From positions 6,262,001-6,326,000 of the forward strand of contig NZ_CP064703.1 in the NCBI RefSeq assembly GCF_023101085.1: a stretch of DNA of 64,000 nt, written 5' to 3'. This stretch comes from Bradyrhizobium sp. 170. GTDB lineage: Bacteria; Pseudomonadota; Alphaproteobacteria; Rhizobiales; Xanthobacteraceae. Both the position numbers and the translations under genes were made by a program. This document shows positions 1-8,392 of the stretch, one piece after another. The stretch's first letter is position 1, and each line of letters starts with the position of its first letter. The notes beneath the pieces are model-generated. The model saw only the letters and a list, made by a program, of their open reading frames with translations, had not been told where the DNA came from and did not search any database.

Positions 1-618
1 CATGGCCCGATGGTGGATGCGATGCGCGCCTCCTATGCGCTGCCGGGAATATTCTCGCCGATCATGGTCGGCGACCGCTGGCTGGTCGACGGCGCGCTGG
101 TCAATCCGGTGCCGGTTTCGGCGGCACGCGCGCTCGGTGCGGAGATCGTCATCGCCGCCAATCTTTCCAGCGACGTCTTCACGCACTCCACGACAATCTA
201 TTCCCATGGCCCGACGGCCGGCGTTTCGGTATCGGTGATGCCGGAAGCGCTGCCCGAACCCGGGCCACGCAAACGCGGTATCGGAAAATTCTTCTCCGCA
301 GAGCGCACCATGAAGCGTGAGTTCTTCGGCGGCGGCGGACGGCCGGGCATCTCCTCGGTCATGGTCGATGCCTTCAACATCATGCAGGACCGCATCACCC
401 GCGCACGGCTGGCCGGCGATCCGCCGGACCTCCTGATTTCGCCCCGCGTCGGAAAGATCGGCTGGTTCGATTTTCACCGCGCCGACGACCTGATCGCCCA
501 CGGCGTGCGCGCGGCCGAACGCGCCATCGAGTCGATCCAGGAAGCGATCCACATTCTGGCGCCGCCGCCGCCGGCGGGCGAAGCCGAGCCGGCAGTCGAA
601 AAGACCGAGAAGGAATAG
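1..618 (+). CDS. Patatin-like phospholipase, C-terminal part (5' end outside window)
   Basis: The reading frame is open from base 1, so the N-terminal part with the GXSXG nucleophile lies upstream of the window. The visible 205 residues begin within the patatin fold (an ASYALPGIFSP stretch) and carry the DGA/G catalytic-aspartate motif as DGALVNPVPV near residue 30. This is the typical end of a bacterial patatin/RssA-like lipid acyl hydrolase. After the domain come a basic linker and a Pro/Glu-rich tail ending in KTEKE. Patatins of this family cleave membrane phospholipids or lysophospholipids; the substrate here cannot be read from sequence. The family call is secure; the true start is not visible. 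Confidence 0.9.
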   Translation, partial: HGPMVDAMRASYALPGIFSPIMVGDRWLVDGALVNPVPVSAARALGAEIVIAANLSSDVFTHSTTIYSHGPTAGVSVSVMPEALPEPGPRKRGIGKFFSAERTMKREFFGGGGRPGISSVMVDAFNIMQDRITRARLAGDPPDLLISPRVGKIGWFDFHRADDLIAHGVRAAERAIESIQEAIHILAPPPPAGEAEPAVEKTEKE

Positions 619-649
619 GGGAACGGGGTTACTGCGGGATTGCGCTTGG

Positions 650-904
650 CTACCGGCCGCGTGATCGGCGCTCGGTCGGACAAACCTGAGTGGAGCCTTC
701 GTAGCTGCAGTTGGTGGTCAACGGCTCCCCGCAAACCTTCTTCAATTGGCTGTACGAGACACAATGATTGTTCCTGTCGCGCCAACCTGGACCGCCTTTG
801 CAGCCGCATCCTTGGCACACACAGGCAAGCGCCGGCTGGCTCGCCTGAACGAGGGTCAGGGCTGATAACAGCGCAATGCCGGAAATGAAGACCTCGGTCC
901 TCAT
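650..904 (-). CDS. Small cysteine-rich secreted protein, 84 aa, unknown function
   Basis: The product has a clear Sec signal peptide of about 27 residues ending ALA. The short mature chain of about 57 residues has eight cysteines, four of them packed in CVCQGCGC immediately after the predicted cleavage site. That pattern suggests a disulfide-stabilised or metal-binding periplasmic or secreted mini-protein. No Shine-Dalgarno is obvious before the ATG. I recognise no family. It sits alone, convergent with the patatin gene and downstream of the CBS gene. The signal-peptide logic supports a real gene, but it could be a lineage-restricted orphan. Confidence 0.6.
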   Translation of the reverse strand: MRTEVFISGIALLSALTLVQASQPALACVCQGCGCKGGPGWRDRNNHCVSYSQLKKVCGEPLTTNCSYEGSTQVCPTERRSRGR

Positions 905-922
905 TTCAGCGCAAACGCATCG

Positions 923-1351
923 TCAGGCCGTCTTGATGTAGTCGCGCAACGCTTCCTGCTCGGTCTCGTATTCATGGACACGGCGCTTGACGACGTCGCC
1001 GATCGAAATCAGGCCGACCACCTTGCCGTCCTCGACCACGGGCAAATGGCGGAACTTGCCGAGCGTCATCATTTCCATGATGCCGGCAACGGTGTCGGAC
1101 TCGCGGCAGCTCACGACCTTGCGCGTCATGACCGCGCTGACCGGCTCCTCGAGCACCCTGGCGCCGCGCTCGCCCAGCACCCGGACGATGTCGCGTTCCG
1201 AAAGGATGCCCTCAAGGTGCTCCTGGTTCATCACGAGCACGGCGCCGATCTTGCGGTCGCCAAGGATCTTGATCGCCGCCGAAAGCTTGGCCTCCGGTTC
1301 GATGCTCTGGATCTGATGGCCCTTGGTGTCGAGAATTGAACGTACCGTCAT
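923..1351 (-). CDS. CBS-domain protein, 142 aa
   Basis: A stand-alone pair of CBS domains (about residues 10-65 and 76-130) forming one Bateman module. Features of the fold are GAVLVMNQEHLEGILSERD in the first domain and FRHLPVVEDGKVVGLISIGD in the second. Such modules bind adenosine nucleotides and act as energy sensors; in single-module alphaproteobacterial proteins the partner is usually unknown. The start is supported by AGGGAGA seven to eight bases before the ATG. It ends with a short charged helix. It is monocistronic between the Cys-rich ORF and the rhomboid gene. Confidence 0.92.
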   Translation of the reverse strand: MTVRSILDTKGHQIQSIEPEAKLSAAIKILGDRKIGAVLVMNQEHLEGILSERDIVRVLGERGARVLEEPVSAVMTRKVVSCRESDTVAGIMEMMTLGKFRHLPVVEDGKVVGLISIGDVVKRRVHEYETEQEALRDYIKTA

Positions 1352-1541
1352 TGTCGTCTCCCTGAATCCGTTCGCGCCCCGGGGGCCCGACTTGTTCGCG
1401 AGTCTTCAATCAACAGTTCCGCGCCGGTTTCGTTTTCAGGGCGCGGCCTGCAAGTGCGGCTGTCCTGCACGGCAGCGGCATCGGCTTGCGTTACAACTTA
1501 AGTAGATGATGGATGAAATCGCCCCTCGCCGCAAGCGGCGA

Positions 1542-2339
1542 TCAGACGCGGCCGGTTTCGTCCGGCGATGAGACGTCCGTCGCATGCGGCGTCGCACGCG
1601 GCACCGGATCGAACAGCGAAAACAACATCAGGCCGGCGAGAAATCCGCCGATATGCGCCTGCCAGGCGACGCTGGCGCCTTCAGTGCCGATCGAAATCGC
1701 CCCAAGGCCGAAGATGATGTTGACGCCGAACCACACCGCCAGAAATCCGAGCACGCGCGTGTTGCGCAGCGCCCGGGCCAGCGACAGCGCTGGAACCTTC
1801 GCTGCGGCATCCGCATCGCCCCGGCTGAACGAAAGAAAACTTCCCTGCACGAAGGCGAAGCGGATGGCGGCGGCCATGGCGCCGGATACCGAGGCCGAGG
1901 CGCCGATCATCGGCGCGATCGCGTGCTCATGGGTGACGAGATGCGCCAGTGCGCCCGCCGCAGCCGTCACCGCCATGAATGCGAAGAACCTGACAGGACC
2001 GAACCGGCGGGCCAGCGCGCTGCCGAACGGCAACAGCCACAGCACGTTGAAGCCGATATGGCTGAGATTGGCATGCAGCAGCGAATAGGAGACGAAGGTC
2101 CAGACCTTGGCGCCGGCCCCGCCGGGAAAGGTGATGTTGAGCAGCGTGGAATCGTAGCGCTTCGGAATGAAACCGAACACGTCGATGGTCCAGTTCTCCA
2201 GTTCCACCGGCAGCAGCACGCGCAAATGAATCGCTGCGATCAGCACGATATAGGCCGTCAGCGCGCCCGGCAGCGTCAGGATCGGCTCCCGCGGGGCGTC
2301 CGGCGGCTCGTCCAGGGATGAGTAAGGCTGGGATTCCAA
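1542..2339 (-). CDS. Rhomboid-family intramembrane serine protease
   Basis: A six-helix membrane protein of the rhomboid clan. An HANLSHIGFN stretch lies in the helix 2 region, the nucleophile is in IGASASVSGA (a GxSx match with Ser), and the catalytic histidine is in AHIGGFLAG in the last core helix. It would cleave other membrane proteins within the bilayer; no substrate is evident. The frame is open back to an ATG at 2417, but the first 26 codons from there look non-coding. I chose a TTG at 2339 with AAGG nine bases upstream. The start is uncertain; the family is not. The nucleophile loop reads GASASVSG where GASGAVSG would be more usual. Confidence 0.85.
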   Translation of the reverse strand: MESQPYSSLDEPPDAPREPILTLPGALTAYIVLIAAIHLRVLLPVELENWTIDVFGFIPKRYDSTLLNITFPGGAGAKVWTFVSYSLLHANLSHIGFNVLWLLPFGSALARRFGPVRFFAFMAVTAAAGALAHLVTHEHAIAPMIGASASVSGAMAAAIRFAFVQGSFLSFSRGDADAAAKVPALSLARALRNTRVLGFLAVWFGVNIIFGLGAISIGTEGASVAWQAHIGGFLAGLMLFSLFDPVPRATPHATDVSSPDETGRV

Positions 2340-2426
2340 AGACCAGGACCTTGCAAGGCAGCTTCGCGGCGTATGGGTCCAGATAGGCGGCTTTGCCCGC
2401 CCTGTGCAAGTGCACAATCACAGCTA

Positions 2427-2464
2427 TCCGTGTCCCGGACGCGGCGCAGCGTCCGGGACACGGA
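2427..2464. repeat. Perfect 16-bp inverted repeat (intergenic palindrome)
   Basis: Left arm 2427-2442 (TCCGTGTCCCGGACGC) and right arm 2449-2464 are perfect reverse complements around a 6-base spacer. It lies just upstream of the rhomboid gene. It resembles the GC-rich dispersed palindromes seen elsewhere in this window rather than an operator. Confidence 0.8.
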
Positions 2465-2483
2465 GTTCGTTGGAAAAGAAAAA

Positions 2484-2508
2484 GGGAGGATGCTGAGAAC
2501 ATCCTCCC
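2484..2508 (-). terminator. Hairpin with T-run on the minus strand
   Basis: Nine-base perfect arms (GGGAGGATG / CATCCTCCC) enclose a 7-base loop. Read on the minus strand the stem is followed by TTTTTCTTTT, as in an intrinsic terminator. No leftward gene lies immediately upstream, so it may insulate the rhomboid promoter or be part of a repeat. To its right, up to 2851, there is no gene; 2546-2566 is a 21-bp sequence that recurs exactly at 14821-14841. Confidence 0.5.
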
Positions 2509-2851
2509 TTGTCTTGCTGGTCTTCTCGCGCCCCTGGAGCCGGGATCACATCCCCACCCCTCCCCGCGCGATGACCAAACTGTTTGACGCCAGCCTGTGT
2601 ACCAACTGCGCCGAGAACCCGGAGATAAGCCGGCGCCGTCTGATGCGTTCCACACTACGCACGCCGCCCCGCCTTCGCCAACCTCATAGTTAATTTAACG
2701 TTAACAACGCAAAGCCGTGGCTCGCGCGGCCAAATCGCGTTCCCGGCATGGACGCTGCAAAGCCTGTCCTGCACAACACCCAAGGGAAGGCGTGTTGCGC
2801 AAAAGCGGGACAGAAGTGTCTCGCCAAGGCAACCCGGGGCGAGGATTAGTT

Positions 2852-3406
2852 ATGAAACACCCATCGAGCCGCGAGTTCTTCGCCTATTGGGATGCGAAGC
2901 GGGGCGATGCGCGGGCGCCGGACCGCAGCGAGATCGAACCCGGCGCGGTGCGCGAACTGCTCGGCGACATCTTCGTGCTGTCCTACGACAACGATGCCGG
3001 CTACCCGTTTCGCGTCGCCGGAACCCGGGTCTGCGCCCTGCTCGGCCGCGACCTGAAGGATACGAGCTTCTCCGCGCTGTTCACCCCGGACAGCCGCCGC
3101 GAGATCGAGGACATCGTCACTTACGTCGCAGAGGAAATGCTGGCGGCGATTGCCGGCATCACCGCGACTTCGGAAGACGGTACGACGGCGCATCTGGAGT
3201 TGCTGCTGCTGCCATTCAACAACCGCGCCCATGCGCCGATCAGCCTGACCGGAGTGCTGGCGCCGTTCGAAGGCGACCTCGGCACGATCAGGGATTTCAA
3301 GGTGACGTCGTGGCGCTATTTACACCGGCCGCAAAAGCTCGTTCCGCGCGCCTTGCGCAAGCTGGCCATCGCGCGCGGCTTCATGGTGTATGAAGGCCTG
3401 CGGTAA
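2852..3406 (+). CDS. PAS-domain protein (PAS_5 family), 184 aa
   Basis: A single-domain protein matching the PAS_5 family common in Rhizobiales. The N-terminus (residues 1-25) sets up the domain, a PFRVAGTRVCALLGRDLKD core corresponds to the PAS sensory pocket, and a basic C-terminal extension follows (RPQKLVPRALRKLAIARG). These proteins have no output domain and are presumed sensory or adaptor modules. The start at 2852 is chosen because GAGG lies about nine bases upstream and the preceding in-frame codons look non-coding. Its promoter region holds an AT-rich TTAATTTAACGTTAAC at about 2692-2706. Confidence 0.8.
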   Translation: MKHPSSREFFAYWDAKRGDARAPDRSEIEPGAVRELLGDIFVLSYDNDAGYPFRVAGTRVCALLGRDLKDTSFSALFTPDSRREIEDIVTYVAEEMLAAIAGITATSEDGTTAHLELLLLPFNNRAHAPISLTGVLAPFEGDLGTIRDFKVTSWRYLHRPQKLVPRALRKLAIARGFMVYEGLR

Positions 3407-3588
3407 TCACGAACCGACGGGTTCAACGAACGCCGCCGCACAACGCATGGTCGCGTGACGGTGCTCGAAAACGACCCACAAACGCCTCCAAAAAAAGCAC
3501 CGCCAAGCATTGCCTAAATGCGAGGCGTCAGGCAGGGTCGAATCACGACGTGGAGCCGGGCCACATCAGCCGAATTGTACGCACCGAG

Positions 3589-3632
3589 AGGAATCTCGGA
3601 GGCGCTTATTCGCCTTAACCTCGGAGATTCCT
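3589..3632 (+). promoter_or_regulatory. Leader hairpin that buries the Shine-Dalgarno of the amino-acid transporter operon
   Basis: Nine-base perfect arms AGGAATCTC (3589-3597) and GAGATTCCT (3624-3632) enclose a second stem, AGGCG/CGCCT, with a 6-base loop (3600-3615). The only Shine-Dalgarno for the ATG at 3636 (CGGAG, 3622-3626) partly lies in the right arm. Folding should therefore occlude ribosome binding. This is a structural inference from complementarity; no known riboswitch class is recognised. Confidence 0.5.
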
Positions 3633-3635
3633 AGA

Positions 3636-4415
3636 ATGCTGTTGAAGAGATTGATGCTTGCCGCCGCACTGGCCACTGCCGCGGTGGCGACCCAGGCCCA
3701 TGCCGACGCCCTCGATTCCATCATGAAGTCGAAGGTGATCAAGATCGCGGTGCCGCAGGATTTTGCGCCGTTCGGCTCCGCCGGCCTCGATCTCAAGCCG
3801 CAGGGCTACGACATCGACATGGCCAATCTGATCGGCAAGGAACTCGGGGTGAAGACCGAGATCATCCCGGTGACCAGCGCCAACCGCATTCCCTATTTGC
3901 AGACCAACAAGGCCGACCTCGTGATCTCAAGCCTCGGCAAGAACGAGGAGCGCGAAAAGGTCATCGACTTCTCGATCGCCTATGCGCCGTTCTTCTCCGG
4001 CGTGTTCGGCACCAAGGCGATCGCGGTTGCCAGCGCCGCCGATCTCAAGGGCAAGACCATCGGCGCCACCCGCGGCGCGATCGAGGAACAGGCGCTGACC
4101 GCCTCGGCCCCGCCGGACGCCACCGTCAAGCGTTTCGAGGACAACAACGCCACCATCGCCGCCTTCGTGTCCGGCCAGGTCGACCTGATCGCTACCGGCA
4201 ACACGGTGGCGGCCGCGATCGCCGAAAAGGTTCCGGCGCGCACGCCGGCGCTGAAATTCGTGATCAAGGACAGCCCCTGCTATGTCGGGCTCAACAAGAA
4301 TGAGCCGGCGTTGCTCGCCAAGGTCAACGAGATCATCACCAAGGCGAAGGCCTCGGGCGAGATCGGAAAACTGTCAGAGAAGTGGCTGAAAGCGCCCTTG
4401 CCGCCCGGCTTCTAA
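3636..4415 (+). CDS. Polar amino-acid ABC transporter, periplasmic substrate-binding protein
   Basis: 259 aa. Signal peptide of about 23 residues ends AHA before DALDSIMKSK. The chain is a typical family-3 solute-binding protein: an IAVPQDFAPFG strand, GYDIDMANLIGKELG, and LVISSLGKNEERE, with hinge and second lobe around GKTIGATRGAIEEQ. No lipobox, so it is a soluble periplasmic receptor. It is the first gene of a complete importer, with two permeases and an ATPase directly downstream. Family members bind polar or basic amino acids or opines; the ligand is not determinable here. The start is fixed by CGGAG 9 bases upstream and by the signal peptide. Translation may be modulated by the hairpin in front. 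Confidence 0.92.
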   Translation: MLLKRLMLAAALATAAVATQAHADALDSIMKSKVIKIAVPQDFAPFGSAGLDLKPQGYDIDMANLIGKELGVKTEIIPVTSANRIPYLQTNKADLVISSLGKNEEREKVIDFSIAYAPFFSGVFGTKAIAVASAADLKGKTIGATRGAIEEQALTASAPPDATVKRFEDNNATIAAFVSGQVDLIATGNTVAAAIAEKVPARTPALKFVIKDSPCYVGLNKNEPALLAKVNEIITKAKASGEIGKLSEKWLKAPLPPGF

Positions 4416-4437
4416 ACGCCAGCGCCGGGGCACCCGC

Positions 4438-5100
4438 GTGTCTTACAAACTGCAATTCGCCGAACTGCTGCCCTACTGGAACGTGCTCCTGCAGGGGCTG
4501 ATCTTCACGATCGTGCTGACTGTTGTGTCGACGGTGGCCGGCATAGCCGTCGGCACCGCCGGCGCCTCGGCGCGCACCTTCGGCCCCGCCTGGCTCGGCC
4601 GGATCGTTGCGGTCTATGTCGAATTGATCCGCAACACGCCGTTCATCGTGCAGTTGTTCTTCATCTTCTTCGGCCTGCCGGCGCTCGGGCTGAAGCTCAG
4701 CGAAACCACCGCCGCCTTCCTCGCCATGGTGATCAATCTCGGCGCCTACTCGACCGAGATCATCCGCGCCGGCATCGAGGCCGTGCCCAAAGGCCATATC
4801 GAAGCCGGCCTCAGCCTCGCCATGACCAAATGGGAGGTGCTGCGCCGCATCGTCCTCAACCAGGCATTCCGCAAGATCTATCCGGCGCTGTCGTCGCAAA
4901 TCATCATCGTGATGCTGGGTTCGGCGGTGGTGTCGCAGATCTCCGCGGAAGACCTCACCTATGCCGCGAACTTCGTGGCGTCGAGGAACTTCCGAAACTT
5001 CGAAGTCTATTTGCTGGCGGCGCTGGCCTATCTCGTGCTGGCGATGCTGACGCGTTCGCTGCTGCGTGCGCTCGGCCGCGTCATCTTCAAGGCGAGGTGA
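4438..5100 (+). CDS. Polar amino-acid ABC transporter permease (HisM/GlnP type), first subunit
   Basis: 220 aa with about five membrane helices. It carries the HAAT-family permease signature VELIRNTPFIVQLFF and the EAA-type cytoplasmic loop (EAGLSLAMTKWEVLRRIVLNQAFR) that contacts the ATPase. GTG start, 22 bases after the receptor stop and 3 bases before the next permease, so clearly co-transcribed. Together with the following gene it forms the heterodimeric channel. Confidence 0.92.
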   Translation: MSYKLQFAELLPYWNVLLQGLIFTIVLTVVSTVAGIAVGTAGASARTFGPAWLGRIVAVYVELIRNTPFIVQLFFIFFGLPALGLKLSETTAAFLAMVINLGAYSTEIIRAGIEAVPKGHIEAGLSLAMTKWEVLRRIVLNQAFRKIYPALSSQIIIVMLGSAVVSQISAEDLTYAANFVASRNFRNFEVYLLAALAYLVLAMLTRSLLRALGRVIFKAR

Positions 5101-5103
5101 ACC

Positions 5104-5754
5104 ATGCTGCAGTTCAGCTTCTGGGACATCCTCTCCAACCTCTTGATCGCCACGCAGTGGACGATCGCGCTGTCGCTGATCGCGTTTGTCTGCGGCGGCA
5201 TCGTCGGGCTGGCGCTCCTGTTCATGCGCACCTCGCAGATCGCGCCGCTGGAATGGTTCACCAAGGTCTACATCGAGTTCTTCCAAGGCACGCCGCTGTT
5301 GATGCAGCTGTTTCTGTTTTTCTTCGGCATCGCGTTGTTCGGCGTCGAGGTGTCGCCGTGGACTGCCGCCACGCTGGCGCTGACGTTCTGGACCAGCGCG
5401 TTCCTGACCGAGATCTGGCGCGGCTGCGTCGAGTCGATACCGAAGGGCCAGTGGGAGGCGTCGTCCAGCCTCGCGCTGAGCTACATCGAGCAGATGCGCT
5501 ACGTGATCCTGCCGCAGGCCTCGCGCATCGCGGTCGCGCCGACCGTCGGCTTCTCCGTGCAGGTCATCAAGGGGACGGCGCTCGCCTCGATCATCGGCTT
5601 CGTCGAGCTGACCAAGGCCGGCACCATGCTCAACAATGCGACCTTCCGCCCGTTCCTGGTCTATTCGCTGGTCGCGCTGATCTATTTCTGCCTGTGTTTC
5701 CCGCTGTCCTGGTGGGCGAAGAAAATCGAAGGCCGCCTCAATGTCGCTCGTTAG
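5104..5754 (+). CDS. Polar amino-acid ABC transporter permease, second subunit
   Basis: 216 aa, about five membrane helices, same family as its upstream neighbour. It has VYIEFFQGTPLLMQLFLF as the family signature and an EAA loop (WEASSSLALSYIEQMRYVILPQ). Its start lies 3 bases after the previous stop, and its 3' end overlaps the ATPase gene by 14 bases, implying translational coupling. It supplies the other half of the membrane channel. Confidence 0.92.
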   Translation: MLQFSFWDILSNLLIATQWTIALSLIAFVCGGIVGLALLFMRTSQIAPLEWFTKVYIEFFQGTPLLMQLFLFFFGIALFGVEVSPWTAATLALTFWTSAFLTEIWRGCVESIPKGQWEASSSLALSYIEQMRYVILPQASRIAVAPTVGFSVQVIKGTALASIIGFVELTKAGTMLNNATFRPFLVYSLVALIYFCLCFPLSWWAKKIEGRLNVAR

Positions 5755-6469
5755 CATTCGTGACGTCAGGAAGAGTTTTGGTGCGAACGAGGTGCTGAAA
5801 GGTGTCTCGCTCGATATCGCCAAGGGCGACGTGGTCGCGATCATCGGCCGCTCCGGCTCCGGCAAGAGCACACTCCTGCGCTGTATCAACGGGTTGGAGA
5901 CCTATCAATCCGGCAGCATCACCGCCGATGGGATCGAAGTCGCCGGCGCCAACACCAATCTGCGCGAGCTGCGCCGCCATGTCGGCATGGTGTTCCAGCA
6001 GTTCAACCTGTTTCCGCATCTAACGGCCGCCGAAAACGTCATGCTGGCGCCGACCGTCGTCAACAAGGTGTCGAAGGCGGAGGCCCGCGCCACCGCCGCC
6101 GAGGTGCTGGCCAAGGTGGGATTATCGGAAAAGATGGACGCCTATCCGAGCGAACTGTCCGGCGGCCAGCAGCAACGCGTCGCCATTGCCCGCTCGCTGG
6201 CGATGCGGCCGAAGGTGCTGCTGTGCGACGAAATCACCTCGGCGCTCGATCCCGAACTGGTCAACGAGGTGCTGCGTGTGGTCGAGCAACTCGCGCGCGA
6301 GGGCATGACACTCATCCTGGTCACGCATGAAATGCGCTTCGCCCGCGACGTTGGCACCAAGCTCGTCTTCATGCACCACGGCAAGGTGCACGAGGAAGGC
6401 GTACCGAAGGAGGTGTTCGCCGCCCCACGGACACCGGAACTGCAGCAGTTCGTGGGCCAGGTCGGCTGA
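5741..6469 (+). CDS. Polar amino-acid ABC transporter ATP-binding protein (GlnQ/HisP type)
   Basis: 242 aa. Walker A GRSGSGKST at residues 36-44, Q-loop in MVFQQFNLFPH, signature LSGGQ at 139-143, Walker B LLCDE at 160-164 and H-loop His196. The D-loop region reads EITSALD where PTSALD is usual, a conservative change in this family. It powers the importer encoded by the three genes before it. The following 240 bases (6470-6711) separate it from a convergent gene; I see no strong terminator there. Confidence 0.94.
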   Translation: MSLVSIRDVRKSFGANEVLKGVSLDIAKGDVVAIIGRSGSGKSTLLRCINGLETYQSGSITADGIEVAGANTNLRELRRHVGMVFQQFNLFPHLTAAENVMLAPTVVNKVSKAEARATAAEVLAKVGLSEKMDAYPSELSGGQQQRVAIARSLAMRPKVLLCDEITSALDPELVNEVLRVVEQLAREGMTLILVTHEMRFARDVGTKLVFMHHGKVHEEGVPKEVFAAPRTPELQQFVGQVG

Positions 6470-6711
6470 GCAAGGGCGTGGACCCATAAATCTACCGAGC
6501 GGACGGCTTGTCAGGTCCGCTATGCGAAGATAGTGGACGAAATTCCGCATCGCACCGAAACGACGCTAAATGCCATTTTGCGGACGCCGGCCCCGGAGTC
6601 CGCCGCACCACCTTCATGGGGCCGGCATCCGAAAACCTTCACAACAGCGGACTCGTGTACCGCAGCAAATAACAAAATTATTCGCTTAGTCCGTTGGCGC
6701 GTCGATCCGCC

Positions 6712-8310
6712 TTACGGATCGATGAGCACTCCCGGGTTGAGCATGCCTTGTGGATCGAGTTCTCTTTTTGCTGCCCGAAGCGCGGCCGCGAAAAGACCCG
6801 GGCGTTGGCGATCGTACCAAGGCCGATGATCACGGCCAACAGCGTGATGATGCGTGATCGTACCACCCGCTTCAATCAGCGCGTCGCTGGCCGAATTCTT
6901 GATCGCCTGCCACTGCTCCAGAAGCGCACCGTGGCGACCGAGTGCGTGGAAAGAAAAATAGGGCGCGGGCCCGTCCGGATAGACATGGGTGAAGCGGCAT
7001 GTGACCTCGCCTTTCAGGCCAGTCGCTTCGAGGATCGCACGCTCCGTCGCCGCCTTCACTTTGTCGTGGAAACTTTCGAACCGATCCCAGGTAATAGCGG
7101 TCTCGAACGTGTCGTTGATGAGACCGGCCGGTGTCAAAAACTCGCGCGCATATGGCATGCGAATAAATGCGTTCCGCCAGATTCCTGCTGCGCCTTCGAG
7201 ATGTGCATCGCTGCCTTTTGCGGCCTCCGGCGTCCCGCCATGGTCGGCGCAGCATTCGAGCGCACGTGCCATCCAGGCATCCGGCGAATGGTCGCCGGAT
7301 TCAAAGCCGAGCACCATGATCGCGACACTGCCGTCGGCCGCACCGGTGTTGAACGCCTCTTGCGCGTCAAGGATGCGACAGTTCGATGGATAGAGGCCGG
7401 CCTGTGCGATGGCGCGCAATGCGCGTGCCGCACCGAAGAACGAATGAAAACGAACCGATGTGCCGGCGCGGAATTTCGGACGTGGCTGCAATCGCATCCA
7501 GGCGCGCGAAATCACGCCGAGCGTGCCTTCCGAGCCTATGAACATGCGGTCGGGGCTCGGTCCAGCACCCGATCCCGGCAACCGACGCGTTTCGAGTATG
7601 CCGCGCGGCGTCACGACGCGCAGGCTTTCGACGAAATCATCTATATGCGTGTAGAGACTGGCGAAATGACCACCCGATCGCGTCGCGATCCAGCCGCCAA
7701 GGGTTGAATATTCGAAACTCTGCGGAAAATGCCGCAACGTGACGCCGTGCGGCTTAAGCTGATTCTCCAGCGATGGACCAAAGGCGCCGCCTTCGATCAG
7801 TGCGGCGCGCGATATCTGATCTACCTCGACAACCTTGCCGAGATTGCGCAGGTCAAGTGTGACGGCCGCCTTATAGCGAAGCCCATCTATTCGCGGCTCG
7901 ACGCCGCCGCAGACGCTCGACCCGCCCCCGAACGGCGTCAGCGAGGCGCTGACACCACCGGCCCAGTCCATCACAGCGGAAATCTCTGCTTCGTTGCGTG
8001 GATATGCGACCACGTCGGGCGCGCTGTCGTAGTCGCCGAGCATGGCTCGCACGTAGTCCGGATAGGATTTGCCGTAGGTGTGCGCGACCCGGTCGTAGCG
8101 TTCGCTCGTACAGAAAGCGGCAAGTGAGCTCGGCAAGGCAACACGCGGCGCGCGCAGTGCCAGGTCCTCGAGACGCGGCACGGCTTTTGTCTCAAACGCA
8201 TCGCGCGCGAATCTCGCGTGATAACGGCCGAGCACGAAAGCCTGCTCCTCGGCAGTCATGCCTTCGTCTTCGCGGCCCCAGCCGTAATGTTTTAGCCTTC
8301 CACCGCTCAT
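6712..8310 (-). CDS. FAD-binding oxidase, alkyl-dihydroxyacetonephosphate synthase-like
   Basis: 532 aa. N-terminal FAD-binding type 4 domain (VVAYPRNEAEISAVMDWA, then GGGSSVCGGVEP as the flavin loop and GGWIATRSGGHFAS) and a C-terminal FAD-linked oxidase domain. Near the C-terminus THHHAVGRDHRPW matches the histidine cluster that defines alkyl-DHAP synthases (AGPS), the ether-lipid enzymes. Bacterial members also include uncharacterised glycolate or lactate-oxidase relatives. The start at 8310 is fixed by AGGAGGA directly upstream, after 17 weaker in-frame codons. It follows a saccharopine-dehydrogenase-like gene by 82 bases on the same strand, so an operon is likely. Confidence 0.88.
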   Translation of the reverse strand: MSGGRLKHYGWGREDEGMTAEEQAFVLGRYHARFARDAFETKAVPRLEDLALRAPRVALPSSLAAFCTSERYDRVAHTYGKSYPDYVRAMLGDYDSAPDVVAYPRNEAEISAVMDWAGGVSASLTPFGGGSSVCGGVEPRIDGLRYKAAVTLDLRNLGKVVEVDQISRAALIEGGAFGPSLENQLKPHGVTLRHFPQSFEYSTLGGWIATRSGGHFASLYTHIDDFVESLRVVTPRGILETRRLPGSGAGPSPDRMFIGSEGTLGVISRAWMRLQPRPKFRAGTSVRFHSFFGAARALRAIAQAGLYPSNCRILDAQEAFNTGAADGSVAIMVLGFESGDHSPDAWMARALECCADHGGTPEAAKGSDAHLEGAAGIWRNAFIRMPYAREFLTPAGLINDTFETAITWDRFESFHDKVKAATERAILEATGLKGEVTCRFTHVYPDGPAPYFSFHALGRHGALLEQWQAIKNSASDALIEAGGTITHHHAVGRDHRPWYDRQRPGLFAAALRAAKRELDPQGMLNPGVLIDP

Positions 8311-8392
8311 GGCATCCTCCCTGCATTTTTCTGTCTGCGATTTCCGAGATCGCCGCGGCATCCGGCGCGCCGCTGCAGTTCTGAGCGTTACC

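Noticed and set aside
4336..5889. 517-codon open frame on the minus strand opposite the amino-acid permeases
   Set aside because: The plus-strand permeases are clear family members; the antisense frame is Arg/Asp/Gln-rich and featureless, as expected of GC-rich shadow frames.
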